Positions 27,720 through 36,267 of a stretch of DNA of 64,000 bases are shown piece by piece. Location of the stretch: the NCBI RefSeq assembly GCF_001956295.1, contig NZ_MRTD01000003.1:124001-188000 (forward strand). The letters run 5' to 3'. The translations under genes were made by a program, and so were the position numbers. Within the stretch, counting starts at the first letter, position 1. The number at the start of each line of letters is the position of its first letter. Under the pieces are notes generated by a model. The model was not told where the DNA came from and made no database searches. It saw nothing but the letters and a program-made list of their open reading frames with translations. This DNA comes from Paenibacillus sp. FSL A5-0031 (GTDB lineage Bacteria > Bacillota > Bacilli > Paenibacillales > Paenibacillaceae).

Positions 27720-28091
27720 ATGATCCAAGGGAGAGGCGAAAAATCTTGGTATATACCGGATGGTTATATACCGCCAGATAGCACGGGAACGCTAACCAGC
27801 CATGAATCGATATGCGTGCTGAATTGCTCCACCGAAGAGGCCATTATTCATATTACGATTTATTTTGAGGATCGCGAGCCGATGGAAGATATTCAAGTTG
27901 TTGTTCCCGGCAGACGAACAAACCATATACGCACCAGCTCATTAATGAAGGAAGGGGCGTCGATTCCAATCGGCGTTCCTTACGCCATTGAGGTGCAGAG
28001 CAATATTCCAATCATTGTACAATACAGCAGATTAGATTCGACGCAGGCAGAGAATACGTTGATGTCTACGATGGCTTTTCCAATCAAATAG
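27720..28091 (+). CDS. Sensory rhodopsin transducer-family protein (ASRT/DUF1362-like)
   Basis: A 123-residue soluble beta-rich protein. The start WYIPDGYIPPDS and the later VVVPGRRTNHIRTSSL, IPIGVPYAIEVQSNIPIIVQYSRLD match the family of the Anabaena sensory rhodopsin transducer. AGGAGGTTAGGCGAT precedes the ATG at 27720. It lies 13 bp after rhaEW and 31 bp before the isomerase, so it is inside the rhamnose operon. No rhodopsin gene is in the window, so light signalling is unlikely here. The family fold is sugar-binding-like, so a carbohydrate-linked role, such as binding rhamnose or a phosphorylated intermediate, is possible but unproven. Confidence 0.85.
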   Translation: MIQGRGEKSWYIPDGYIPPDSTGTLTSHESICVLNCSTEEAIIHITIYFEDREPMEDIQVVVPGRRTNHIRTSSLMKEGASIPIGVPYAIEVQSNIPIIVQYSRLDSTQAENTLMSTMAFPIK

Positions 28092-28122
28092 GTTGAAAAT
28101 ATAAATGAGAGGGTGTTCCATA

Positions 28123-29343
28123 ATGACTGATCGCGCTTATACGTTTTTTGAGGAGCAGCAGAAAGAAAGAGGCATTAATATAGATGAAGTGAAAGCTAGA
28201 TTGAAAGCGCTCAAAATTGAGACGCCGTCATGGGGCTATGGGGATTCAGGCACGCGCTTTAAAGTGTTCCAGAAGGAAGGTGTGCCTCGCAATCCGTTTG
28301 AGAAGGTTGAAGATGCGGCGCAAGTGCATAAGCTGACGGGGATCGCTCCTTCAGTAGCTATTCATATCCCATGGGACAAGGTAGAAGATTACGGCAAGCT
28401 CAGAAGCCATGCAGAAAGTCTTGGACTTACCATCGGCGCAGTGAACCCGAACCTGTTCCAGGACGAGGATTACATGCTGGGCAGCGTAACCAATTCCGAT
28501 GCGGCGATCCGCCGCAAAGCGACGAACCATTTGCTCGAGTGCGTCGATATTGCGAAAGAAACGGGCTCGAATGAATTCAGCTTGTGGTTTGCAGACGGTA
28601 CGAACTATCCGGGCCAAGGCCATATCCGCAAGCGTAAAGCTTGGATGCAGGAAGCGCTAGCCGAAATGTACAGCGCTTTGACGCCTGACATGCGCTTGCT
28701 GATTGAATACAAATGTTTCGAGCCGGCGTTTTATCATACGGATCTTGCCGATTGGGGCATGGCTTACAACCTCGCGCAAAAGCTCGGACCGCAAGCGGAA
28801 GTGCTTGTCGATACAGGCCACCATCTGCCTGGCGCGAACATTGAGCATATCGTTGCTTACTTGCTAGACGAGAAACGCCTTGGCGGATTCCATTTTAACA
28901 GCCGTAAGTACGCAGATGATGATCTTATTGTCGGAACGGTAAACCCGTACGAGCTGTTCTTGATTTTCTATCAAATCTTGAGTGCGGCAGGCGATGCGGA
29001 TGCTGCTGTTCGCGGCAATGCAGAGAGTATTACTTATATGATTGACCAGTCACATAATATCGAGCAAAAAATCCCTGCCATGCTGCGCTCCGTCCTGAAC
29101 GTGCAAACCCAGCTGGCAAAGGCGCTGCTCATTAACCATGATGAAGTGAATGATGCTGCTGAACGCAATGATGTTCTTGGCGCTGAGGATGCTGTGCGCC
29201 GCGCATTTGAATTCGATGTTACACCGCTTTTGCACGCGATTCGCGAAGAGCAGGGCTTGCCGCATGATCCAATGAAAGCATACCTAAGCAGCAGCTATGG
29301 CAAAGACATATTGGCGAGAGGCAAGGGCGGTGCCAGCTGGTGA
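28123..29343 (+). CDS. rhaI: L-rhamnose isomerase (Pseudomonas stutzeri RhaI subtype)
   Basis: About 406 residues of a TIM-barrel isomerase. Metal and substrate residues appear in IGAVNPNLFQDEDYMLGS, EFSLWFADGTNYPGQGHIRKRK, LLIEYKCFEPAFYHTD, LVDTGHHLPGANIE and GGFHFNSRKYADDDLIVG. This is the P. stutzeri-type L-rhamnose isomerase, distinct from the E. coli/B. subtilis RhaA sequence type. It converts L-rhamnose to L-rhamnulose. The frame opens at 28105, but GAGAGGGTGTTCC precedes the ATG at 28123. It overlaps rhaB by four bases. Confidence 0.9.
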   Translation: MTDRAYTFFEEQQKERGINIDEVKARLKALKIETPSWGYGDSGTRFKVFQKEGVPRNPFEKVEDAAQVHKLTGIAPSVAIHIPWDKVEDYGKLRSHAESLGLTIGAVNPNLFQDEDYMLGSVTNSDAAIRRKATNHLLECVDIAKETGSNEFSLWFADGTNYPGQGHIRKRKAWMQEALAEMYSALTPDMRLLIEYKCFEPAFYHTDLADWGMAYNLAQKLGPQAEVLVDTGHHLPGANIEHIVAYLLDEKRLGGFHFNSRKYADDDLIVGTVNPYELFLIFYQILSAAGDADAAVRGNAESITYMIDQSHNIEQKIPAMLRSVLNVQTQLAKALLINHDEVNDAAERNDVLGAEDAVRRAFEFDVTPLLHAIREEQGLPHDPMKAYLSSSYGKDILARGKGGASW

Positions 29344-30809
29344 CCATCCTTGCTTACGATCTCGGAGCAAGCAGCGGAAGAGCGCTGCTTGGCAGGCTGA
29401 ATAATGGCAAGATCGAGGTAGAGGAGCTGCACCGGTTCTCCAATGATCCGGTGCAGGTCGGCGATCGACTGCACTGGGATATTTTGCGACTGCTTCATGA
29501 GTTAAAGCAAGCGCTGCTGCTAGTTAGGCATCGCGACATTACGCTGGACAGCCTTGCGATTGATTCTTGGGCCGTTGATTTTGGCTTGATTGGAAGCAAT
29601 GGGGAGCTGCTTGGCAATCCTTATCATTATCGCGATCATCATACAGATGGCGTAATGAAGCAGGTAGTGGAGGAATTGACGGCAACGGGTATATTTGCGA
29701 AGACGGGTATTCAGTTTCTGCCGTTTAATACGATTTACCAGCTGGCTGCTTTGAAGAAGGCAGATTCACCGCTGCTGCGGGATGCCAAACATTTTCTAAT
29801 GATTCCGGATTTGCTCCGTTATTTTTTGACGGGTGAGAAATATAATGAGTTTTCCAACGCAACGACAACGCAGCTGTATAACCCTGTTGCCGGCAGCTGG
29901 GACGAGGAACTTATTCGCTCGATTGGCATTTCGCCGGAACTGTTCGGTGAGGTTGTACAGCCAGGGGCGAAGGTTGGCAGCTTGCGAGCTTCCCTTTGCG
30001 AGGAGCTTGGCATTGAGTCCGTTCCTGTTTATGCAGCAGCGGAGCATGATACAGGCTCAGCGGTTGCCGCAGTGCCTGCACTTGAAAAGTCTTTTGCTTA
30101 CTTAAGCTGCGGCACTTGGTCGCTTATGGGTACAGAAGTCGACGAGCCAGTCATTAATGAACTGTCGCAGCAGCTGAACTTTACGAACGAAGGCGGCGTT
30201 TATGGCACGTATCGTTTGCTGAAGAACATTATGGGACTGTGGATTTTGCAGGAATGCAGACGTTCATGGGAGCGGGCAGGAATTTCTTATACGTTCCCCG
30301 AATTAGTAAAGCTTGCCGAAGAAGCTAAGCCATTTGCTGCGTTTATTGATCCGGATGATCCGTTGTTTTTGCACCCGGGAGACATGCCTGCTAGAATAAC
30401 GGAGTATTGTTTGCGCACAAGGCAGACGGCACCTACAGATACAGGAGCGATTGTTCGGTGTATTTTGGAGAGCTTAGCCTTGAAGTACCGAAATGTGCTA
30501 GAGTTAACAGAGCAATTGTCTGGTCAAGCGTTCAGCGGTTTGCATATGGTTGGCGGCGGCATTCAAAATACGCTGCTCTGCCAATGGACTGCAAATGCGA
30601 TTGGCAAGCCCGTGTGGGCAGGACCCGTGGAAGGCAGTGCAATTGGCAACATGATCGTGCAGTGGATTGCAAGTGGTCAGCTTGCTGACATCTGGGAAGC
30701 GCGCAAAGTGATACGCGAGTCATTCCCAGTTGATGTGTATGAACCAGAGCAGAATGATGCTTGGGAGAGCGCATATCGTGCTTTTAAAGAAACAACAGGA
30801 ATCGCTTAA
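29340..30809 (+). CDS. rhaB: Rhamnulokinase
   Basis: A 489-residue FGGY-family kinase starting with GTG overlapping the isomerase stop (GTGA). N-terminal ATP-binding start ILAYDLGASSGRALLG, substrate region NPYHYRDHHTDG, and C-terminal ATPase motif GLHMVGGGIQNTLLCQWTAN are seen, with AAEHDTGSAVAAVPA typical of RhaB. It phosphorylates L-rhamnulose at O-1, producing the substrate of RhaEW. Translational coupling with the isomerase fits balanced production. Confidence 0.94.
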   Translation: MTILAYDLGASSGRALLGRLNNGKIEVEELHRFSNDPVQVGDRLHWDILRLLHELKQALLLVRHRDITLDSLAIDSWAVDFGLIGSNGELLGNPYHYRDHHTDGVMKQVVEELTATGIFAKTGIQFLPFNTIYQLAALKKADSPLLRDAKHFLMIPDLLRYFLTGEKYNEFSNATTTQLYNPVAGSWDEELIRSIGISPELFGEVVQPGAKVGSLRASLCEELGIESVPVYAAAEHDTGSAVAAVPALEKSFAYLSCGTWSLMGTEVDEPVINELSQQLNFTNEGGVYGTYRLLKNIMGLWILQECRRSWERAGISYTFPELVKLAEEAKPFAAFIDPDDPLFLHPGDMPARITEYCLRTRQTAPTDTGAIVRCILESLALKYRNVLELTEQLSGQAFSGLHMVGGGIQNTLLCQWTANAIGKPVWAGPVEGSAIGNMIVQWIASGQLADIWEARKVIRESFPVDVYEPEQNDAWESAYRAFKETTGIA

Positions 30810-30846
30810 GCAGCGAATACAAATATAAGTATGAAAGAGGTACGTT

Positions 30847-31605
30847 ATGCTGGTCCATGAACGATACGATAAAATTGTACAGCTGGTAAATGAGAGAGGC
30901 AGCATCCGGGTTACGGAGCTGAGCGAGCTATGTCAGGTGACCGAGGAAACGATTCGGCGTGACCTTGACCGCTTGGAGCAAGCCGGACGTTTGCGCCGCT
31001 CCCATGGCGGTGCGGTTAGCGTAAAGGATCAGCAGCCGGAAATTCCGTATTTCGAGCGGGAGATTACGCATGCGGAGGAGAAAAAACGAATTGCTGTGGA
31101 AGCGATTAAGTTGATTCAGCCGAATGAGCGTATTTTGCTTGATGCGAGCTCGACGGCTTGGTATATGGCGGCAAGCATGCCGGATATGCCTCTAACGGTG
31201 CTAACCAACTCCATCAAAGTTGCGATGGAGCTGAGCAGCAAAGAGAAGATTGAAGTGATTTCGACGGGCGGCATTTTGGCTTCGCGTTCATTGTCCTATG
31301 TCGGTCCGTTAGCCGAGCGTTCTCTTGATGCATATCATGTGGATAAAGCATTTCTCTCCTGCAAAGGTGTCCATTTGGAGCGCGGCGTAAGCGAGTCGAA
31401 CGAGCTGCAAGCACGCATCAAGCACAAAATGGTAGGTATGGCGGATCAAGTCATTCTAGTCGCCGACTCCAGCAAGTTCGGCGTTCAAGCGTTTACTCAT
31501 GTGGCGGATTTAGATGATGTAGATGCAATTATTACGGATGAGCGGCTGCCAGCAGCGATCTTATCACAGCTTAGGGAAAAACAAATTTCCGTTACAACGG
31601 TGTAG
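30847..31605 (+). CDS. rhaR: DeoR-family regulator of the rhamnose operon
   Basis: A 252-residue regulator with an N-terminal DeoR helix-turn-helix (ERGSIRVTELSELCQVTEETIRRDL) and a C-terminal DeoRC sugar-phosphate sensor (LLDASSTAWYMA, VLTNSIKVAMEL, VILVADSSKFG). It lies 37 bp after rhaB with its own AAAGAGG ribosome binding site. By analogy with B. subtilis RhaR it should repress the operon until rhamnulose-1-phosphate is present, and its likely sites are the three 16-mers at 25545-25615. The effector is inferred. Confidence 0.9.
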   Translation: MLVHERYDKIVQLVNERGSIRVTELSELCQVTEETIRRDLDRLEQAGRLRRSHGGAVSVKDQQPEIPYFEREITHAEEKKRIAVEAIKLIQPNERILLDASSTAWYMAASMPDMPLTVLTNSIKVAMELSSKEKIEVISTGGILASRSLSYVGPLAERSLDAYHVDKAFLSCKGVHLERGVSESNELQARIKHKMVGMADQVILVADSSKFGVQAFTHVADLDDVDAIITDERLPAAILSQLREKQISVTTV

Positions 31606-31612
31606 AGCATAG

Positions 31613-31645
31613 ATGGCGCTGGCTTCAGTAGAAGCGCAGCGCCAT
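31613..31645 (+). terminator. Terminator at the end of the rhamnose operon
   Basis: ATGGCGCTG-GCTTC pairs with GAAGC-CAGCGCCAT around an AGTA loop (with a bulge), followed by a weak T/G tract. It lies 7 bp after the rhaR stop. Confidence 0.75.
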
Positions 31646-31661
31646 TATTGTTGTATAGGAT

Positions 31662-32269
31662 AGGGTTACTTGCGAAAATGAGCTGTAAGCGCATATGTGT
31701 TCTTACAGCGGTAAAAGTGGCGTTTCTGAGTGCTTGTAAGCACATATAGGTGCTTATTGAGTAGCTTAACAGGCAGGTTACCTACGAAAGAATGCTGTTA
31801 GCGCATACTTGTTCTTACAGCGGTAAAAGTGGCGTTTCTGAGTGCTTGTAAGCACAAATAGGTGCTTATTGAGCAATTTAACTGGCAGGTTACCTATGAA
31901 AGAATGCTGTAAACGCATATGTGTTCTTACAGCGGGAAATGTGGCGTTTCAGAGTGCTTGTAAGCACATATAGGTGCTTATTGAGCGCTTTAACTGGCAG
32001 GTTACCTACGAAAGAATGCTGTAAGCGCATATGAGTTCTTACACATGTAAAAGTGGCGTTTCTGAGTGCTTGTAAGCACAAATAGGTGCTTATTGAGCAA
32101 TTAAACTGGCAGGTTACCTACGAAAGAATGCTGTTAGCGCATATGAGTTCTTACAGCCGTAAAAGTTACATTCTTGAGAGTCTGTAATCACAAATAGGTG
32201 CTTATTGCGCAGCTTAACAGGCAGGTTACCTACGAAAGAATGCTGTAAGCGCATAAGTGTTCTTACATC
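31662..32269. repeat. Five-plus copies of a 112-bp tandem repeat
   Basis: The 750-bp gap between rhaR and lutA is mostly a tandem array with an exact 112-bp period. Copies begin (at GAATGCTGT) at 31790, 31902, 32014, 32126 and 32238; a more diverged copy begins near 31678 and the last is partial. Each unit holds an inverted repeat GCTGTAAG-n12-CTTACAGC and the palindrome GTGCTTGTAAGCAC followed by GGTGCTTAT, which can pair in alternative ways. The period is not a multiple of three, and the short minus-strand frames within it are not kept in register, so it is not coding. Copies differ by point changes, with the 32126 unit the most diverged. Confidence 0.92.
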
Positions 32270-32303
32270 TAAAACATTTTCACATAAAAAATTTTCACCA
32301 AAC

Positions 32304-32325
32304 TTGTCTGACAACCTGATATTAT
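32304..32325 (+). promoter_or_regulatory. FadR/GntR-type operator and -10 element before lutA
   Basis: TTGTCTGACAA at 32304-32314 fits the TNGTNNNACNA consensus of FadR-subfamily GntR regulators. A TATTAT -10-like box follows at 32320-32325. A GntR-type regulator is encoded downstream of lutC, so it probably binds here and represses the lut genes without lactate. Confidence 0.6.
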
Positions 32326-32355
32326 AGAAGTATAAGTAACGGAAGGGGTGCGGGT

Positions 32356-33078
32356 ATGAAGGTCTCATTATTTATTACTTGCTTAAGCGATGCGTTATAT
32401 CCAAGGGTCGGCGAAGCGATGGTGCGCTTGCTGGCAAAGTACGGTGTTTCATTGGAGTTTCCGACGGTGCAAACCTGCTGTGGACAGCCGGCCTACAACA
32501 GCGGCTATTGGAAGGAAGCGAGGGAGTCTGCCAAAACGATATTGGATGCGTTTGAAGACAGCGACTTCGTTATTTCACCATCAGGCTCCTGCACGGGAAT
32601 GATTCACCATTATCCGAAGCTGTTCGAGGATGATCCGGTCATGCTGAAACGAGCCAACAAGCTTCAGAGCAAATCTTATGAATTCACGCAGTTTCTGGTG
32701 CAGGTGCTTGGCGTTACCGATGTTGGCGCTGCATTTCCTCATAAAGTGACCTATCATCCTTCCTGCCACGGCAGTCGGATACTTGGCGTAAAGGATGAGC
32801 CGCTTGCGCTTATTCAGAATGTGAAGGGACTTGAGCTTGTACCGCTTCCATTTGCTGAGGATTGCTGCGGCTTTGGCGGAACATTCGCTGTTAAGATGGC
32901 TGATATTTCTGGAGCAATGGTGACGGAGAAGGTCGATCATGTGCTGGAGACGGAAGCGGAAGTGTTAGTCGGGCTAGATATGGCTTGTTTACTCAACATT
33001 GCTGGAAACCTGCGCTATCGCAACGAACCTGTCCGTGTTATGCATTTGGCTGAGCTGCTATATGAAGGGGTGAAATAA
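32356..33078 (+). CDS. lutA: L-lactate oxidation complex subunit LutA
   Basis: A 240-residue protein with two CCG domains (TCCGQPAYNSGYW near residue 37 and DCCGFGGTFAVKMAD near 172), as in the Fe-S heterodisulfide-reductase-like subunit LutA (YvfV). It works with LutB and LutC to oxidise L-lactate to pyruvate in the cytoplasm. The ATG has GGAAGGGGTGCGGGT upstream. lutA, lutB and lutC are contiguous. Confidence 0.94.
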   Translation: MKVSLFITCLSDALYPRVGEAMVRLLAKYGVSLEFPTVQTCCGQPAYNSGYWKEARESAKTILDAFEDSDFVISPSGSCTGMIHHYPKLFEDDPVMLKRANKLQSKSYEFTQFLVQVLGVTDVGAAFPHKVTYHPSCHGSRILGVKDEPLALIQNVKGLELVPLPFAEDCCGFGGTFAVKMADISGAMVTEKVDHVLETEAEVLVGLDMACLLNIAGNLRYRNEPVRVMHLAELLYEGVK

Positions 33079-33079
33079 G

Positions 33080-34609
33080 ATGGCTGTCGTGAAAAAGGAA
33101 GCTACAGTAAAAGCAAGAGCGGATCTTGCCCTCAACGACGAATTTCTGCGCAAAGCGGTGCGATTCACAACAGAACGGCTGCGCAATGGGAAGAAAAAAG
33201 CGACTGACGAGCACGGGAATTGGGAAGAATGGCGGGAGCGAGGCAGACAAATTCGTCTCCATACGATCGCACATTTGGATTATTATTTGAACTTGTTTGT
33301 GAACAATGCCCGCGCAAACGGCGTTCATATCCATTTTGCGAGTACGGCAGAGGAAGCGGTTAAGCTGACGCTAGACATTGCAGAGCATGCGAATGCGAAG
33401 TCGGTCGTCAAATCCAAGTCAATGGTTTCAGAGGAGCTGCATCTTAATCATGCGCTTGAATCCATTGGTGTTGAAGCGGTAGAAACCGACTTAGGCGAAT
33501 ATATTATTCAGCTTGCAGGTGAAATGCCATCCCATATCGTCATCCCAGCCATTCACAAAAACCGCTATCAAATCGCTGAATTGCTGTCCAAAGAGGCGGG
33601 CTACACGCTGCCGCCGGATACGACGGCGCTTGCAGGTTTCGTTCGCAAAAAGCTGCGCGAGAAGTTTTTGGAGGCTGAGATCGGCATGACCGGCTGCAAC
33701 TTTGCGATTGCGGAGACGGGATCGATGGTGCTTTTTGAAAACGAAGGCAATGCTCGGATGGTGAGTACTGTCCCTAAAACGCAAATTGCGTTGATGGGTA
33801 TGGAGCGAATTATTCCATCATGGTCTGATCTTGAAGTGATGGCTACATTGCTGCCGCGCTCGGCAACTGGACAAAAGCTGACGATGTATATGAATGGCAT
33901 TACTGGCCCGCGCCGCTCCGAGGATGCAGACGGCCCGGATGAAATGCACATCATTATCATTGATAATGGCCGTTCTTTGCAGCTTGGCGATCCGGAATTC
34001 CAAGAGCTGCTCAATTGTATTCGCTGCGGTGCATGTCTGAATGCTTGTCCGGTTTATCGCCATATTGGCGGTCATGCTTATGGCAGCACGTATAGCGGTC
34101 CAATTGGAGCCGTGCTTACGCCGTCCTTGAACAAAAACATCGCCGAATGGGATGATGTCGCCAATGCTTCCAGCTTATGCGGCGCTTGCTATGAAGCTTG
34201 TCCGGTCAAAATCCCCCTTCATGATATGCTTGTTTATTTACGCAGACGCAAGGTGGAAAGTGGAAATGGCAGCAAGATGGAGTCCATCGGTATGCAAGGC
34301 TTCGCCACCGTCATGGGCAATTCCTCGCGGCTTGGCGGGGTACTGCGACTCGGTAAGCTCGGTCAGAAGCTCGTCGTACGAAGCGGTGTCATTAAGACGA
34401 AGCTTGGGCCGCTAAAGGGCTGGAACACCTATCGTGTAACACCTAGCCTGCCAAAGGAATCGTTCCGTGATCGCTGGGATACGCTTGATCAAGAGTTGAA
34501 GCAGGGCTTAAAACAGATGGAGCCGTCGATGCAAAATCGGATGGAGGAGCTTGTACGTACTCGTGAGCATGAGGAAAAGCAAGGTAAAGGAGGACATGAT
34601 CATGGCTGA
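33080..34609 (+). CDS. lutB: L-lactate oxidation iron-sulfur protein LutB
   Basis: A 509-residue protein. The N-terminal half is an LUD-type domain (GMTGCNFAIAETGSMVLFENEGN). Two 4Fe-4S motifs follow, CIRCGACLNACP from about residue 313 and LCGACYEACP near 368, and a C-terminal DUF3390-like tail. It carries electrons within the LutABC lactate dehydrogenase. It begins one base after the lutA stop and overlaps lutC by 8 bp, so the three subunits are translationally linked. Confidence 0.94.
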   Translation: MAVVKKEATVKARADLALNDEFLRKAVRFTTERLRNGKKKATDEHGNWEEWRERGRQIRLHTIAHLDYYLNLFVNNARANGVHIHFASTAEEAVKLTLDIAEHANAKSVVKSKSMVSEELHLNHALESIGVEAVETDLGEYIIQLAGEMPSHIVIPAIHKNRYQIAELLSKEAGYTLPPDTTALAGFVRKKLREKFLEAEIGMTGCNFAIAETGSMVLFENEGNARMVSTVPKTQIALMGMERIIPSWSDLEVMATLLPRSATGQKLTMYMNGITGPRRSEDADGPDEMHIIIIDNGRSLQLGDPEFQELLNCIRCGACLNACPVYRHIGGHAYGSTYSGPIGAVLTPSLNKNIAEWDDVANASSLCGACYEACPVKIPLHDMLVYLRRRKVESGNGSKMESIGMQGFATVMGNSSRLGGVLRLGKLGQKLVVRSGVIKTKLGPLKGWNTYRVTPSLPKESFRDRWDTLDQELKQGLKQMEPSMQNRMEELVRTREHEEKQGKGGHDHG

Positions 34610-35327
34610 GACACATAAACAATGGCTGGAAAAGCTTGAAGCAGATTCAAGGGCGAAACAGGAGCTTTTTATGAATGATATTGCGGCTAAGCTGAGACAT
34701 CCGCGAATGACACATAAGCCGCAGCATCCTTTTCGCGGAGCTCCCGATTTCTGGAACTCATTCGAATGGCCGGAAGAAGAGCGAATCAAACAGTTTACAG
34801 ACAATTTTCTTTCAGTAGGCGGCCATGTAGCCCGTCTTCCATCGATGGATGATGTGAAATCCTTTATCGTTTCCAAAGCGGAGGAAATGAGTGCTAAATA
34901 TATTATTTGTCAAAATCAGCCAGAGCTGGATGAGCTCAAGCTTGAAGGCGCTTTGAAGGATTCGCAGGTATCGGTGTGGAATACGGATGTTGAGCAGCAT
35001 TGGCGCGCTCGTGCAGCTGAAGCGGATTTTGGCATCGTGATCGCGGATCATGCCGTTGCCTATACGGGTTCGGTTACTGTATTATCAGCTCCAAATAAAG
35101 GGCGGTCCGTCAGTTTGCTGCCAACCGTACTTATTATTATTATCCCGATCGAACGTTTAAAAACGAGACTTGGCGAAGTGCTCGTGACGTTTGATGAAGC
35201 GGGACGCGAGCAGCTGCCAGCAGGTATTCATTTTATTACCGGCCCAAGCCGCTCATCCGACATTGAGAATGATTTGACTATCGGCGTTCACGGACCAGGC
35301 ATCGTGTATGCGCTGTTAGTCGGGTAG
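34602..35327 (+). CDS. lutC: L-lactate oxidation subunit LutC
   Basis: About 241 residues of the LUD domain family (LutC/YkgG), with ADFGIVIADHAVAYTGSV and the C-terminal ITGPSRSSDIENDLTIGVHGP typical of the family. The frame opens at 34551, but AAAGGAGG is correctly spaced before the ATG at 34602. It overlaps the end of lutB. It completes the three-subunit lactate-oxidising complex. Confidence 0.93.
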   Translation: MAETHKQWLEKLEADSRAKQELFMNDIAAKLRHPRMTHKPQHPFRGAPDFWNSFEWPEEERIKQFTDNFLSVGGHVARLPSMDDVKSFIVSKAEEMSAKYIICQNQPELDELKLEGALKDSQVSVWNTDVEQHWRARAAEADFGIVIADHAVAYTGSVTVLSAPNKGRSVSLLPTVLIIIIPIERLKTRLGEVLVTFDEAGREQLPAGIHFITGPSRSSDIENDLTIGVHGPGIVYALLVG

Positions 35328-35406
35328 CTGTAAATTAAGGGTAGGAGAAGCGGCTTGGCGTTGTTAGAAGGCAGTGCATGCCGTTTAAGGTTGGAGGTGA
35401 GAGGTT

Positions 35407-36132
35407 ATTTCGTCATTAGAAGTAGAGAAGCTGTCAAAACGCAATCATTACGAGGAAATTACCGAGCAAGTGAAGCGTCTTATTATAGATGGCAAATTAA
35501 AAGTGGGAGATAAGCTTCCCTCTACGAAACAAATGTCCGAGCAATTTGGGGTAGGGCGCTCGACTACCCGCGAAGCGCTGAGCGCACTTAAAGCGATGGG
35601 CTTGATTGAAATTCGGCAAGGTGGCGGCTGTCGCGTCATTCGCAGCGTACCGATTGATATGGAGCTGCCGGAGCTAGCGTCTCTTCGTATGAACCGTAAG
35701 ACAGTGCTGGAATTACTGGAAGCTCGCGAATCGCTTGAGGTTTCCAATGCTGCAATCGCAGCTGTAAAGCATACGGATGAGGATCTTAAGCAGCTGAGCC
35801 AAATTATCGCTGAGATGGAGCGTGCCGCTGGTGATGAGTCCGAAGGTGAGAGACTGGATCTACGATTTCATCTCACGCTTGCCAATGCGACCCATAACAC
35901 AATCATGGTACGTTTGTTCGAATCGATTATGAATCATATCGAAACAGCTATCCATGACATTAGGCGGGTGGAGCTTTATTCGAGTGCGGCGGTAGCGGAA
36001 CGACTTTATAGGGAGCATTCTATGATAGTTGAAGCGATTGCGAAAAAGGACCCTGAGCTTGCAGCTGAGCGAATGAAGCAGCATTTGAAGCATGTTGAGA
36101 GCATCGTGCTGAAGCATTTGGGAGAGGGCTAG
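35407..36132 (+). CDS. lutR: GntR/FadR-family regulator, probable LutR, with an ATT start
   Basis: A GntR winged helix at residues about 20-85 (GDKLPSTKQMSEQFGVGRSTTREALSAL, written here in part as STKQMSEQFGVGRSTTREAL) is followed by an FCD ligand domain (LELLEARESLEV, RFHLTLANATHN). The reading frame is closed by a TGA at 35398-35400. The only standard start inside, GTG at 35470, would remove the first helix of the winged-helix fold (YEEITEQV). The strong site GGAGGTGA at 35393-35400 is six bases before an ATT at 35407, which gives 241 residues and a normal GntR N-terminus. I therefore propose ATT initiation. It should repress lutABC in the absence of lactate. Confidence 0.85.
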   Translation: MSSLEVEKLSKRNHYEEITEQVKRLIIDGKLKVGDKLPSTKQMSEQFGVGRSTTREALSALKAMGLIEIRQGGGCRVIRSVPIDMELPELASLRMNRKTVLELLEARESLEVSNAAIAAVKHTDEDLKQLSQIIAEMERAAGDESEGERLDLRFHLTLANATHNTIMVRLFESIMNHIETAIHDIRRVELYSSAAVAERLYREHSMIVEAIAKKDPELAAERMKQHLKHVESIVLKHLGEG

Positions 36133-36201
36133 TTGAAGGAGAATCCTTGAATAGCATGCGATAAGATGTATTTCAATAGTACTGTCGACCAGCCAACACT
36201 T

Positions 36202-36259
36202 AAAAAGCCCGATTACCGAACAAACCATCATTATGGCTGTCGGAATCGGGCTTTTTTTG
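36202..36259. terminator. Bidirectional terminator between lutR and the J-domain-like gene
   Basis: AAAAAGCCCGATT pairs with AATCGGGCTTTTT across about 29 nt containing a CCGA/TCGG inner match. The A and T runs let it stop transcripts from both convergent genes. Confidence 0.85.
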
Positions 36260-36267
36260 TTATTCTG

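Noticed and set aside
31684-31700. Catabolite-response (cre)-like TGTAAGCGC sequence
   Set aside because: It is part of the repeat unit, occurs in nearly every copy and lacks the second conserved half of a cre site.
31662-32269. Possible CRISPR array
   Set aside because: The whole 112-bp unit repeats; there are no unique spacers between short repeats and no cas genes nearby.
31497-32368. Several minus-strand frames with similar short peptides (MCLQALRNATF-type)
   Set aside because: They arise from the 112-bp tandem repeat. The period is not divisible by three, the frames break between units and no ribosome binding sites are seen.
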